Counted from the stretch's first letter, positions 1 to 12,490 are shown. The stretch is DNA of 64,000 nucleotides from Blastomyces gilchristii SLH14081 (GCF_000003855.2 NW_003101679.1:3929393-3993392); one strand, 5' to 3'. Program-made: numbers and translations. The notes: a model not told the origin generated them from the sequence alone.

Positions 1-204
1 AGTGTTAATTATACAGAAGAAAATACAGATGTTGAAATCATGTCAAGATAATAAGAACATAGAAAAATACAAAGAAGTGACAATTAGATACATGTGATAA
101 TAACTTCTCAGCTCAGAAACATAAAGCAATTCATTGAAGCAATTTGTACACCTCTGTATTTATTAGAAACCTGAGGTGCTTGAGTTCCGGATTTAATATA
201 TTCT

Positions 205-290
205 CTGTGAGTTTTGAACTCACGTGTCTTGGTTTCTCACGCCAAGGCACTACCGGGTGGCCGCATTAATCATTCGGCCACCGGGGCAGA
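205..290 (-). repeat. tRNA-like / SINE-head sequence
   Basis: On the minus strand a pol III A-box-like stretch, TGGCCGAATGATTAATGCGG (near 280-261), resembles the D-arm of type II tRNAs (Leu/Ser: TGGCCGAGTGGTTAAGGCG). About 50 bases further on is a perfect T-arm, GTGAG-TTCAAAA-CTCAC (223-207), whose loop fits the B-box consensus GWTCRANNC. Between them CTTGG...CCAAG could form a variable arm. The acceptor stem does not close, so this is not an intact tRNA; it is either a decayed tRNA gene or the head of a tRNA-derived SINE. Unlike its surroundings it keeps several CpGs, which suggests a later insertion into the mutated Copia DNA or protection because it is short. Confidence 0.45.
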
Positions 291-1751
291 CTAGACTGGC
301 CGCCAGGACTATAAATTTCATATTTGATCTCATTTAATCTGGTCTCATACATTTCTTGGCGTGAATCTCACTGAGACTGGCTATTAAAAAAACATGTAAA
401 GTGACTATATATCAGATCTTAAAATGAAACCATGACTTGAAAAAAATAAGAAAGTGATCTCATTTAATCTCATTTAGTCTCATTCTTAGCATAAAGTTAC
501 TATTTTTAGACATTTTAAGGTTTTTTTTAAATTATTTTTAATTTTTTAAAAAGTAACACTTTTTGATAATACTTAAATAAGATTTAAAGTTATTTAAAGC
601 AATAAAAATAATTTAAATTGAGAAGTGAAAATCATAATCTTATTTGAAAAATGTAATAAGAGTAGACAGTAAGTCTCACTGAGATAGTATAAGACTACTA
701 TTTAATGTTAAAACTATGTAATAAGATCAGTTAAATTAGTAATAAGACTATTAAAAAATCTGATTCTAGTCTCAGACACAGTCACACGGTCAGTTTAGAG
801 TAGACTGATTTCATAATTCAGTGATATTAACATGATATGAGTTATTTATAATATCTTGCAGTTAAAACATATTCTGATATTACTTATACTATCTTACTAC
901 TCACTTAATGAAATATTGATTTAATATCTTAATATTGAAAGACTCTATTACATATTATATATTATTTAAAAGAGATTATAAATCTGAGTATTTTCTACAG
1001 ATATAATCTGTATGAGAGATCTGTTTCTACTGATCTTTCTATCTCTATTAATCTTTTCATTTCTTCTGATTTCTCTGATGATTTCTATCTACTCTTCAGC
1101 TACTCAAATTCTGATTAAGTCAGTCTCTTGAATAGTAATAGAAAATCAATATTCAGCTATATTTTTAAACTCACAGACAGCTCAATTTTATAATATTCAG
1201 TAAAACAATCTTGTATATCTCTAAGTTTCAATGAGACTGAATATATAACTCTTAGTAAGATAGTTTATAAAGTAATATAAATTCAGAATCTTATAATTAA
1301 GCTTAACTTTATTACTATATCTCTGATACAGATTCTTACTAATAATAAGAGTATTATAGATCTTACAAAGATAACAGTTATTATAGTCTAAAGTAAGTAT
1401 ATTAACACATATTTTCATTTTTTATATTAACAGTTGAATCAGAGAATTATTGATTTAGAATATATTCTCATTACTTAGATGATAGTAAATGAACTTACTA
1501 AACTTTTAAATACTATGATATTTATATAATTCATGATTTTACTAGATCTTACAGATGTAAAAGTTGAGAATGTTTAATTTTACATTTGTATTTGGTTTTG
1601 ACAGACTATCTTAGTGATTTGAGTGTTTTTGTATATGATTCTTGTTATCTTAAGAGAGAGTGTTAACTGTTACAGCTGTTGCGGTTAGCGATCCCACTAG
1701 ATCACGTGACCCACCACTATATTATGTTCTTGTAGATAGATCTATCAATAC

Positions 1752-2176
1752 TGTTGAGAGTCCCGCGGTTGATCGGCCCTTCTACCAGCAGTGCGCTGGT
1801 GGTGATTGAGCTCTTTGCCTCAGTAGCCTACAGGTTATGAGACTGTTGAGCGTGAGCCCCACTGTGGTCAACATGCATGAGTTCAATCTCAGAATGGACT
1901 TAAAAATTCCTAACAAATACTCTGAACATTTTAACAGTGCCAAGAGACATTCCAGGAGTGTGCCCTAGAAGTCCCGTGAGCCCTAGAACTGAGTGGTCCA
2001 GTCCATTATTAAAAAAGAAGCCATTGTGGGGAGGCCACTGAAGGGAGCCACTGAGGGAAAGTACTGTACTCTGTGGTAGCTGGTCCGAGGGGGGGTGTTG
2101 AGAGTCCCGCGGTTGATCGGCCCTTCTACCAGCAGTGCGCTGGTGGTGATTGAGCTCTTTGCCCCAGTAGCCTACA
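1752..2176 (+). mobile_element. TRIM (miniature LTR retrotransposon), 425 bases, nested in a Copia LTR
   Basis: Two direct repeats of 81 bases (1752-1832 and 2096-2176) start with TG and end with CA, and differ at only one base by eye (T versus C near the 3' end). They enclose 263 bases with no coding capacity. A perfect 5-base target duplication AATAC flanks them (1747-1751 and 2177-2181). Directly after the left repeat is GGTTATGAGACTG (1833-1845), a primer-binding site; directly before the right repeat is a purine tract GAGGGGGGG (2087-2095). Together these show a complete terminal-repeat retrotransposon in miniature in the + direction. It must use proteins from another element. Near-identical LTRs and normal base composition mean it is young or escaped RIP by being short. 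It splits the LTR of the older Copia relic. Confidence 0.88.
1833..1845 (+). promoter_or_regulatory. Primer-binding site of the TRIM
   Basis: GGTTATGAGACTG starts at the first base after the left 81-base LTR. Its first nine bases are complementary to CTCATAACC, which reads as the anticodon loop CUCAUAA plus the start of the 3' stem of a tRNA-Met (CAU). It does not begin with TGG, the complement of a tRNA 3' CCA end, so priming would be from a tRNA cut in the anticodon arm, as known for Drosophila copia. Confidence 0.65.
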
Positions 2177-2200
2177 AATACAACCTTCAACTATCCTACA

Positions 2201-2811
2201 GCCGGATGGTTGGGCTGGTTCTCGATTTCTTAGTCAGCACCCTGATATGCCGCTCCAGATGCGCGTAGGAGGATATAGAATGAACGAGCGTTTTTTCTGC
2301 GTTCTATGAGAGTTGACAGGAGGAGGTGTGTGGATAACTAAATACCTATGGTAAAATCAAATGTTGTATATGAGGGAGAATGCATTTTAAACGGAATGTA
2401 TGTAGAGGACTACTTTTGTGCAGTACGTGCGACGGAAATATACGCTGTATATATATATATTTATTTCTTGCACCTCTCCACATTTCGATATTCAAAGCAA
2501 TCAAATGGCACCTACCGATTCAACCCATCGTATTATATAAATACCTTTTCTCTATAGATTTATAAACCCATACGAGAAAATACCCACGAAACTTAATTTA
2601 CGTAGATGGAAAGGCGCCTGGAATACATGGCTACAATTTAGTCAAAATCGACGATTGTTCCACCAGCTAGCTAGCTTCTAAAAGGCCGCTGCGCAACATT
2701 TTATACACAACTTATTAATAGTTACCCAACTCGTTTATTAAAACCAAGTAAATTTTTAATTTACAAATTCAAGGGAATGAGACGGGTGATTTTGGAAAGT
2801 GTAAGTACGTG
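2201..2811. other. Intergenic spacer between two retrotransposons
   Basis: Normal base composition with CpGs. It holds a short (TA)n run near 2447-2460 and short open frames of no recognisable content. I see no gene here. It is the unmutated target DNA that lies between the + strand Copia relic and the - strand Copia insertion. Confidence 0.5.
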
Positions 2812-2816
2812 AAATG

Positions 2817-2912
2817 TGTGAAAGGTGTAAAGCTTGTGTGATTGAAAGGTTGCTAGCTTTGTGAGAAGTTATATGATGGAAGGATTAGTAAGCCAGATCA
2901 TGTGACCTGACA
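2817..2912 (-). repeat. 3' LTR of the - strand Copia element
   Basis: 96 bases, the direct repeat of 8436-8531. I see four differences between the two LTRs, all transitions; one turns CACGTG (right) into CATGTG (left). On the minus strand a G-rich stretch, GGTGAGTGGGGG, sits directly before it and is the likely polypurine tract. Confidence 0.85.
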
Positions 2913-5900
2913 CCCCCACTCACCAGAGTAACTATACACAATGCTATATACAAAATTCGCCTTCAAATCAAGTACAAGTACTAAAAATGACTGGAAAATA
3001 TGAAGTAATGAAAAACCAGTCATGATATACATCATTTTTTATTCCTCTATTCCTTCATCTTCATAATCTCCTTTCAATGTGTATATTTCAACATTTCAAG
3101 TGATTTAGTAAGCTCATTCACCGCATTCTCAGCAGATGAAATATATTGAATAGATATCTCATTCTTGCAGACAAGATCTCAAAGAATGTGAAAATGAACC
3201 TCTATATACTTCAAGCAGTGTGAAATTGCTTCAGAAGAGAATAGCTCTATAGTGAACTTATTATCAGTATGAATTGTATAAGTTAGATTATTAACTGTGA
3301 TGAGAATGAGATAATCATCAGCATTCAGATTATTAAGATAAGATGAAATGAAGTCAGCATCTTCTAGAAGCTCTCAGAGACAGACAAGCTCATATACAGT
3401 CTTGAAGAATGCAATATATTCAGCCTCTGTTAATAACTTAAAGATCTCTGTTTACTGATAGCTTTATCATGTAACAGAGCTATCTGTCATGTAGATGATA
3501 TAATCAGTGATTGAACAGAATTCTGAATCTCTATCAGCTTAATCAGTATCTGTGTATGCTATAGGTTCAATTTCAGTATCTCTGTGATAGATTATACTCT
3601 TATTGATTGAACTTTGTAGATATCAGAGTATACACTTATATATAACTCAGTTCTTTGATGTAGGCTGAGAGCTGAATTGTTCAAGAAATCCTGCAGTGAA
3701 GCTCATATCAGAATATGTATTAAATACAAGATATTACAGAAATCTGATACTAGATTGATAGAACTGTAGAGTAAATTCTGCTGTGTATATAATTAATTTC
3801 TTATTATTATTCATGAAATTAACATTCTTCTTCATAGAAGTGAATATAGAATGACAGTCATTTATTAAGAACTTCTTCAGAAGATTTCTTATAAAGAGAG
3901 ATTAAGATAATATTAATAAAGTTAAATCTCTATTAATCTTCATTTCTAGATAGTAGTTGAAATTCTCTACATTTTTAATCTTATAATTAACAGCAATTTC
4001 AGCTTTAACTCAGTTCAGATCTTCAATTTTCAGACTGTAGAGATAAACATTATTCATGTAAATAATTATATAGATCTGTCTTTCATCATGAATAAATAGT
4101 TCAGTATTATAGAGACTGATACAGAAGTCTGAGTATAATAACATCTTTTACAGCTTCTCATATCATAAGAGTGCTGCCTGCTTAAGACTGTAGAGTCTCT
4201 GCATTAACTCATACATAAGATTATCACAGTCTTCATGAAATTCTGTGAGTTGATTCATATATATTCATTCATTAGCAGACAGTTGAGTGTTTAAAAATGT
4301 AATTATCATATCAATCTGCAGAACATATCATCTCCAGAATACTGAGATTGTCATGAGAGCTTATGAGATAAATACAGAGATAACAGATGCAAAGATTCTT
4401 AAGTAATTAACTTTTTTCTATTGAAGATTTTCACAGACAACTCAGCAGGTCTTATAGTGAATAACATCACTTATATTATTAAACTTTTTATCAAATACTC
4501 ATTAATTATAAAGAACACTCATTTGTAGTATTTTCTTAATCAGTTATTAGATCTCTATCTGTTTCAAACAGTTGATCTCTTTAACACAGATCTTATAATA
4601 ATACTTTCATTTCATGAAAGCTTTAATACATGTGAGATTTTTCAGGATCAGAAGTATAGTAATCTTGAAATTGATAAACAGATCTTTAAGACTATCTCTC
4701 ACTGAAGATTTTCTCACTATAGTGATATTTCTTATAGATATCAGAGAATTATCTAATTTAACTGTAAGTTCTGAGAAGTTCAGTGTATTCTATACTAAAA
4801 AGATAGATATTCTCACAGAGATATCATAGTCAATTCATCAATTATTAGTAAGTATGAGAAAAAATAAACACTCAGATCAGATTTTCTCATCAATGAATAG
4901 ATTATCTATTAATTGATTAAAAATTGCTGTAATCTCTTAATAAGCTGCAGTGAGTAGACCTGATATCACTGAAGAAATTACTGCAGTTACTTTACAGACT
5001 GTATTGAGTAGAATCTTCAGATTGTGTGTTATTAATATCAATGAATTGATAAGATAAAGATTCTTCTGAAAGATGATATCTTTTAATATGTATAAATGTC
5101 TGTTGAAGAGGTTCATCAATCTATAATTAATAAAATCATCATATTTCACAAAAATCAACTCTTTGAAACAGGAAGCCATCTTATTGATGAGCTTGAAGAC
5201 TATTTTCAAGAATGCTTTGCAACCTCATCAGTGAATGCCATGTGCAGAGAGTAGAGCTTCAAGCCAGATCTTATACAGTGTAATTGACTTTGTATTTTCA
5301 GAGCTCTTATACAATATCATTGAGATTGACATAAGATTAAACAGCTCTGTGACTGTAATAACTATCTTATCTCACATCTTTTCTGAAGCTGAAGAGTCTA
5401 TTAATAGTAATCAGAACTTCTTAATAATTAAACTGATTAATTATTCAGATACTTCATCTTACTGTGAAGTATAAGAAGAAGTCAGCTCTTATTTTATATC
5501 TTTATTAAGTATATATGCTGTGACTGTATTTGAATTCAATTCTTCACAATCTGAGTAAATAATTGCAATGTCATGTCTCAGCAGATTCTTGATGAATTGA
5601 TTGAAGATTTATAGATATCTCAATATCTTATTCTTGCATTTCAATAGAAATATTCACCTTATATAGATGGCATTATCTGTTATCATTATTACAAGCTTCT
5701 TATCAGTGTAAGATAATATATTATTCTCAGTTTCAAGAGTCTCATCATTATCAAATATATTCACTCAAATCTTCAAGGCCTTGCAGATGATATGATGTGA
5801 TGTGAAATTCTTGTAGAAAGTGTGTTTCTGTTTAGACTTAATATATATAACACAGAATGATAATTTCTTCAGATCAATAATAATAATATTAAATTACAGG

Positions 5901-8421
5901 TCTCTGATTATTTTTAATATACTATTTTCACTGATATAATTAAGTTGATAATATCACTTATCTATCAGAAGCTGTTTCAGAAGAACTGCAGATAATCAAG
6001 ATAAAGATGAGATAATAAAGAAATCAGTATCTGAATTCTTAGAGTTAATTAACTGTTCAATCTTCTTGTGACTGAAAGATCTCAAAGACTCTGCATTTGA
6101 ATCATAATCTGTTGAGATTGTCTTTGATTTCAAAACAGTCATATATGTCACTGCTTCATACATTGAGTCATTTATTATCTCATGAAATATCAGTGAGCTG
6201 TTGAATAGAATGTAAATATTATTATGAGACAGATTAACATAGAAGATATCACTGTTGATAGATAATAGAAACTCAAAGTAGTTCTCAGTATTAACTTATA
6301 TATCACAGTAAATATAGCTCTGACATTTCATAAGCTCAGCAGAGATCAGATTTATGAATAGTTCTGACACATAGTATACATGATTGAATTCTATTAATCT
6401 TTCACTTACTGAGATGAATACAGTGCTGACACTCTGAATCTTTATAATAATCTTATTAATCACTTGAACTGTTAAATCATTGATTACTATAAGTTCTGAA
6501 AATCATGATCTATCACTCACTATGTAGCATTCAGTGCTACTATCTCATATAGTGAGAAGATTCTTGTGAGATTTCACAAAACAGACTGACACATTGATAA
6601 TCTCTGTGAGATTTATTATCTGATAGATGTCTGATTCATCTGTAAAGAATAGTTAAGTTCTACTCTCACTATTATTCTTTTTCTTCTTTTTCTTGAATTT
6701 CTTTATTCTCACAGTATTGTTTATCTTTTAATTATTCAGAGCACTGTCTGAATTAATCAATCAATAGATATCAAAGTGAGATCTCTTACATTCAGAATAG
6801 ATAGATGAATTTTCTAATTTCTGATAATTTTAGAAGCTCTCTTGAGTACTATTATAATCACATTCAGTACAGCCTTTACAGGTTAAATTTAATATATTAT
6901 TGATAGTCATTATAACTATTGTAACTATTATAGCTATGTTAACTGTAGAATCTATATTCTGTAGATTCTTTTTATCTTTTGAAGAATTAAGCTATGAACA
7001 GATTTTCTTCATGAGAAGATTAATATTCAATATCATAGCTGTGAATTTAAAATTCTGTATCTTCTCTATTTTCTTCTGAATATAATTTCTTCAATTATTG
7101 AGTAGAACTGAGTAGAAGATATTAAATATTTATGCATCTGAGAGAGAAGTATTCAATATCTTCAATTTCATAATAATGAATCAGAACTTATTAAAGAATG
7201 TGTGTAGATTAATGATCTGTGTATTATTAAGAGATATGAATTTCAGAACTGTCTCACAGTATAACTGTATTTTAAGAACAGAGTATTTCTGTTCAATCAC
7301 ATTTCATAGAGTATAAGTAATTTAATTTTCATTATACTTGAAGAAATGTGATCTGACACCTGCACTCAAGAAGTTTGAGATAAATGTGTAAAGTCACTGA
7401 TTTCTGACATCTTAGAATAATACTCATTTATTATCTTTTTATAGAGAGTTCTGAGTCTGTTATTTCTCTATCATATATTAACACTGTGCATCAACCAGTT
7501 TCAATTTCATGAAGATACTTTATATAATGTAATTGAATATATCAGTTAGACTGTTTAATCTCACAGTATTCTTAATATTTTTCTTAAATTGAGAGATTAT
7601 CTTATCAACACAGCTATCTGATTTATAAAGATTGAATTTCAATCTTTCACTGAGATTAGAATTTCATATAACTGTACAGACTGTTAATGTAATGATAGAA
7701 TGATTATTAACATTTTACAATTAATTTATAGAGAATGAGAATCTCTGTTAACAGAGTTTTTTCAGTTATAGTTCAAGTTCTAAGACTCTTTACTTCTTCT
7801 TATTCATCTCAAGTATTATCTTAAGATGCTTTATCTGTTAATCTGATATTATCTTATCTGAATAGTAGATATCTGAGTGTTCATTATTCTTATTAAGAGA
7901 ATCAGTATTAAGCTATTAAGTAGATTAAGAGGCTGATCTGACTGTGTCAGAAGCTGTATTTAAATCAGCTTCAAATCAAGAGAGTGTTGTGAGATGTTCT
8001 TCAATGAAGCTTTCAAAGACTTCAGAAGAATGTTCACTGACAGAGTATAAGTATGAAGAATTATTATCATCATTAACTGCAACTGATTTAGTGAAAAGAA
8101 TATGAGATTATGAACATGTATATGAGTAAGATTATATTAAATTCACTATCTTGATATTCATTTATTAAATTCTCAATATTCATTTATTGAATTCTTGTCA
8201 ATATTATTCTCTTTTTCTTTCTTTTTTGCAAATATGATATGTTTTCTGCAAGTCTCTTTTTTAAGCAAGCAGTAGTATTATTAATCATCAAGATCTCAAA
8301 CACATTAATACTGATAGAATAAGATGATTTTAACTTCTGAAGAGTGTATTGAATGAAGCAGTAGTTCAAATAATAAGTATATTGATAAGAAATTCTGAAT
8401 TGGCAGTGATTTTGCACAAAA

Positions 8422-8435
8422 CAGATCTCATAACC
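8422..8435 (-). promoter_or_regulatory. Primer-binding site of the - strand Copia element
   Basis: On the minus strand GGTTATGAGATCTG follows the 5' LTR directly. It is identical over its first ten bases to the start of the TRIM site at 1833, and complementary to a Met (CAU) tRNA anticodon loop and stem (CUCAUAA-CC). This implies priming by a tRNA fragment rather than by the tRNA 3' end. The following bases may have been changed by RIP. Confidence 0.65.
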
Positions 8436-8531
8436 TGTGAAAGGTGTAAAGCTTGTGTGATTGAAAGGTTGCTAGCTTTGTGGGAAGTTATATGGTGAAA
8501 GGATTAGTAAGCCAGATCACGTGACCTGACA
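8436..8531 (-). repeat. 5' LTR of the - strand Copia element
   Basis: 96 bases, the partner of 2817-2912, bounded on the right by the target duplication AAATG (8532-8536). It would hold the element's promoter. It keeps a CACGTG palindrome, in contrast to the CpG-free interior. Confidence 0.85.
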
Positions 8532-8536
8532 AAATG

Positions 8537-9157
8537 TGTGTGGCGACTTACGCAGCGTAAAATATGAAGGGGGAGATCTAAGAACTACTGTGCCACTGCT
8601 ATTTATTATTGTAAAAGTGTGCCGGGAATTTAATGAGCACCTGGGCACAAGGCATGGTTGACGCCTACTAACAATGCGACCGTGCATAAACGATGAACGG
8701 AATCATCGATAATAACGCGTGGAATGGTAGGATCTACAGTACACACCGATCATGACAGATAGGGATACTACGAAGAGAAGGGAGAGATTTTTTTTTTAAA
8801 AAAAAAGTGTTGAACGACAAACGAATCCGTGTTGATTTTATTTGTCTCGGAAGAACGATGCGCACATAATGTACAACATTTAGAAGGAAAAAAACAGAAT
8901 TAGTAACGAAGTGCGCCTTTGACCGAATTCCCAACCGCCATTGCCACTGTGATCGCAACGATCTCACACGTTTAATGTGCTAATAAATAAAAATTGAAAC
9001 CGGCAAACTAGAAAACCCAGATGGAGAAAAAAAGAGAAGCAAGCCATCGCCTCACTAGTCATAAGAGATGACAGCTGTCAAAACACCTTGGTGCAAGAAA
9101 CACACAAAAACCCATTCGTCATGAAACAAAAAAAAAAAACAGAAAGACAAAAACTAT
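8537..9157. other. Intergenic, includes the 3' untranslated region of H3
   Basis: Base composition returns to normal at the right target duplication. The stretch holds A/T homopolymers near 8788-8808 and 9128-9140. No gene is visible. The last few hundred bases are probably the H3 3' untranslated region. Confidence 0.4.
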
Positions 9158-9825
<668 letters not shown>

Positions 9826-10743
9826 CTTGAATGTCGTGAGAGTTATTTAGAGATGGATATTTTGATGAAATATGTGGTTGTTGATGAAAGTGGTGGATGG
9901 TGGTTGATGACGACGATGTAAGGAGCAGGTTGGGAGGTTGTAAGGAAGAGGGAGAAGAATGGGTGGGGGGAAGGTATTTGTAGTAGCGAGAGGGCCAAGT
10001 GGGTGATCTTTTTGAGTTTGCGCTGGGCGAGTTAATTGCCTGCGCAGTTTTTGATGGGGGGACGGGGAATCTGCCGTACTAGCGCGGTTTGGTTTTTGAT
10101 CAGAAAAAGGTGCTGGAAAGCAGCACTTGGTAAGGGCTGATTTGGGCGGCTGTTTTCTGCGGGCAAAAAGAGACAAAGACTGATCTGATTTTCTTGGCGG
10201 CCGGGTCAAGGTTCAGCCTGCGCTAAGCGAGAATAAGTGCGTATCAGCCAATCAGCGTGCAGGATCAGTATTCTACATCCAGCTGCTGTCTGTTTCTGAT
10301 CCCACCGCCAACCTTTTCAAATTGTAATTCAAGTGTTTACGTCCAAATTTGAGCAGTGAGTCGATTCGAAATCACTCATTTCTCAGTCCAGATCAACGTT
10401 GTGAAGAGTGTTGCCCGCAAGATCAGCTGCGGTGGCGGAATTGTCACCGAATCACTGGGCATTCACGGATCACGGGTTGGCTGAGTCATCGCGAGCTGTG
10501 ATTGGCTGAATCAGCCCCTAGCGTCGTGATCACAGACATCGGCCTCCCCACCAGCCGCCAACCCTCGCCGCATTCAAATACAGCAGCTCTCCGACTTCTC
10601 TTCTGCTTCTTCTCTCTTCTCTTCCCCCCACACTCTCACATCAACAAGCTTCTCTCCACGCGTCTATTCCTGCGATACCACACCATCTTCAAACTACCCA
10701 CTACCTTTTTTAACCAAAAACAAACCTCTACAACTCTATCAAT
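9826..10743. promoter_or_regulatory. Divergent H3/H4 promoter region with CCAAT boxes
   Basis: 918 bases between the two start codons. A CCAAT box lies at 10248-10252 (inside AGCCAATCAGC) and an inverted one, ATTGG, at 10501-10505 (inside GTGATTGGCTGAATC). The two form near mirror images with surrounding GATT/CAGC sequence. CCAAT boxes are bound by the HAP/CBC complex and are common in histone promoters; their use here is inferred. The 150 bases before H4 are a pyrimidine-rich leader. Confidence 0.6.
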
Positions 10744-11206
<463 letters not shown>

Positions 11207-12449
11207 ACTTGCACAAAATATTCATATACCTCTTTTAACGATCCGGTTTTCCCTTCTACGATATTGGCTTCGTGGTGTTACATTTCTTTGTTGCGGCTAT
11301 TCATGGGTTTATTCGCTGGGTTTCGTTTGTCTTAATTATTTTTTCATGTCTTTTTTCCCCTGGGTGGGCTGGTGGCCGTGGAGTCTTGCTTGTATCATAC
11401 AAACCAAAGTGTTTTGTTCACATTTTATATTCGCTGTTTTCAGCCATCCATTAACGCTATCCTGGTGGCAATTCTTGAGATCAAGAATTTATCGAATGAA
11501 ATTGCAGTCTGATCTGCCTTTCTTGTTTTAATCCTCTCAACTTCCATAGCAAATTCGATATCTAGTCTTATGGTTTATGTAAGCATCGGACGCGTATTGT
11601 TATGATGCCTATGCTCGACCTGTACCCGTATACCCGTGTATGATCCATTGGTTTCCGCCGTTTCCGTTTACTGGTTATGGGATCTTGTTGCAGTTCCATT
11701 TGTCCGTGACACAATGGGCGCGCACATCGCATTACTTATCATTACTTACTTTCTATACGTACTGTATCTCATTATTGCAAAACACAGGCGTACTGAGCTT
11801 TTGATGTTTGCTATCATGTTTACGACAAAATCTCTAGAAATCAACGCAGGACTAGATATATATGTCACGTGATCTTTATGTTTTATCTACGGGAAGTAGG
11901 CGTAGACTGTTAAATTCCGTTGGAAATATTGTTTTATTCTTTTTGGTTTGTATTTCGATCTTGTGTTTCATGTTTTTAATAGTAAGAAGTAGTTTTTCTC
12001 ATGTTGTGGTGGTTGTAGTTGGGTATTTTTTTATGTTGCCGCTGGAATATATATATAACTTCGCCCTTGAGGGATATATAGATTCTCCAGAGACGTTTCG
12101 GAGCCAATATTTTGACAACCTAGAATACCAGATGAAGCTCAGTAATTAGACACGTAGAATTTCTTAATTCACTTTCATTTATCTTCCTTAGAACAATTAT
12201 CTCTGCTAATCCAGCTCCATCCATCTCCAACCAGCAGCATTATCCCAGACGAAACGCATCTGCAAACTGTACTCTTATTTCCTAATTTTCTACTACATAC
12301 TACGCGTAATCAATAACCAACAGGGAGCAAGCTGATGCAAGGGCCAAGGATGACAAAACAGCTATACCGCTCATTGTTGTTATGATATATGACCGGACCA
12401 GATATCTATAGATGAGCCATCGTCACGTCTTAAGGTTCTACACGTAAGG

Positions 12450-12490
<41 letters not shown>

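Larger units (their letters stand above)
1..2200 (+). mobile_element. 3' part of a RIP-mutated Ty1/Copia retrotransposon (left end outside the window)
   Basis: AT-rich DNA with stops in every frame, but the end of a Copia polyprotein can still be read on the + strand. Near 1211-1290 the frame reads LSFNETEYITLSKIVY, a decayed RNase H block (family form: LSSTEAEYIALS). Near 1453-1530 it reads EYILIT, then NELTKLL, matching the conserved C-terminal EYIPT...DGLTKPL stretch. A polypurine tract AAGAGAGAG (1652-1660) lies directly before a TG...CA long terminal repeat. That LTR is 1661-1751 plus 2182-2200 (110 bases) and is split by the nested miniature element. The gag, integrase and reverse transcriptase parts and the left LTR are outside the window or unreadable. 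The sequence directly after the LTR is GCCGG; its partner cannot be seen. The element is dead. The family call rests on the RNase H and C-terminal blocks. Confidence 0.75.
2817..8531 (-). mobile_element. Complete but RIP-inactivated Ty1/Copia LTR retrotransposon
   Basis: LTRs of 96 bases (2817-2912 and 8436-8531), TG...CA, are flanked by a perfect 5-base target duplication AAATG (2812-2816 and 8532-8536), giving a 5715-base element. On the minus strand, decayed Copia polyprotein is readable: a reverse transcriptase core around 4020-4125 (LFIHDERQIYIIIYMNN, where YMNN stands for the catalytic YVDD), and RNase H around 3415-3530 (DYIIYMTDSSVT, later LLTEAEYIAF). The element is therefore read right to left: 5' LTR at 8436-8531, 3' LTR at 2817-2912. 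Stops occur throughout. The expected gag and integrase regions (about 5-8.4 kb) are too decayed for me to place boundaries. YVDD to YMNN needs only G-to-A changes, as expected from RIP. Confidence 0.88.

Noticed and set aside
1900..2190. 96-codon frame on the minus strand
   Set aside because: It is the antisense of the TRIM, including its LTR, and has no recognisable content.
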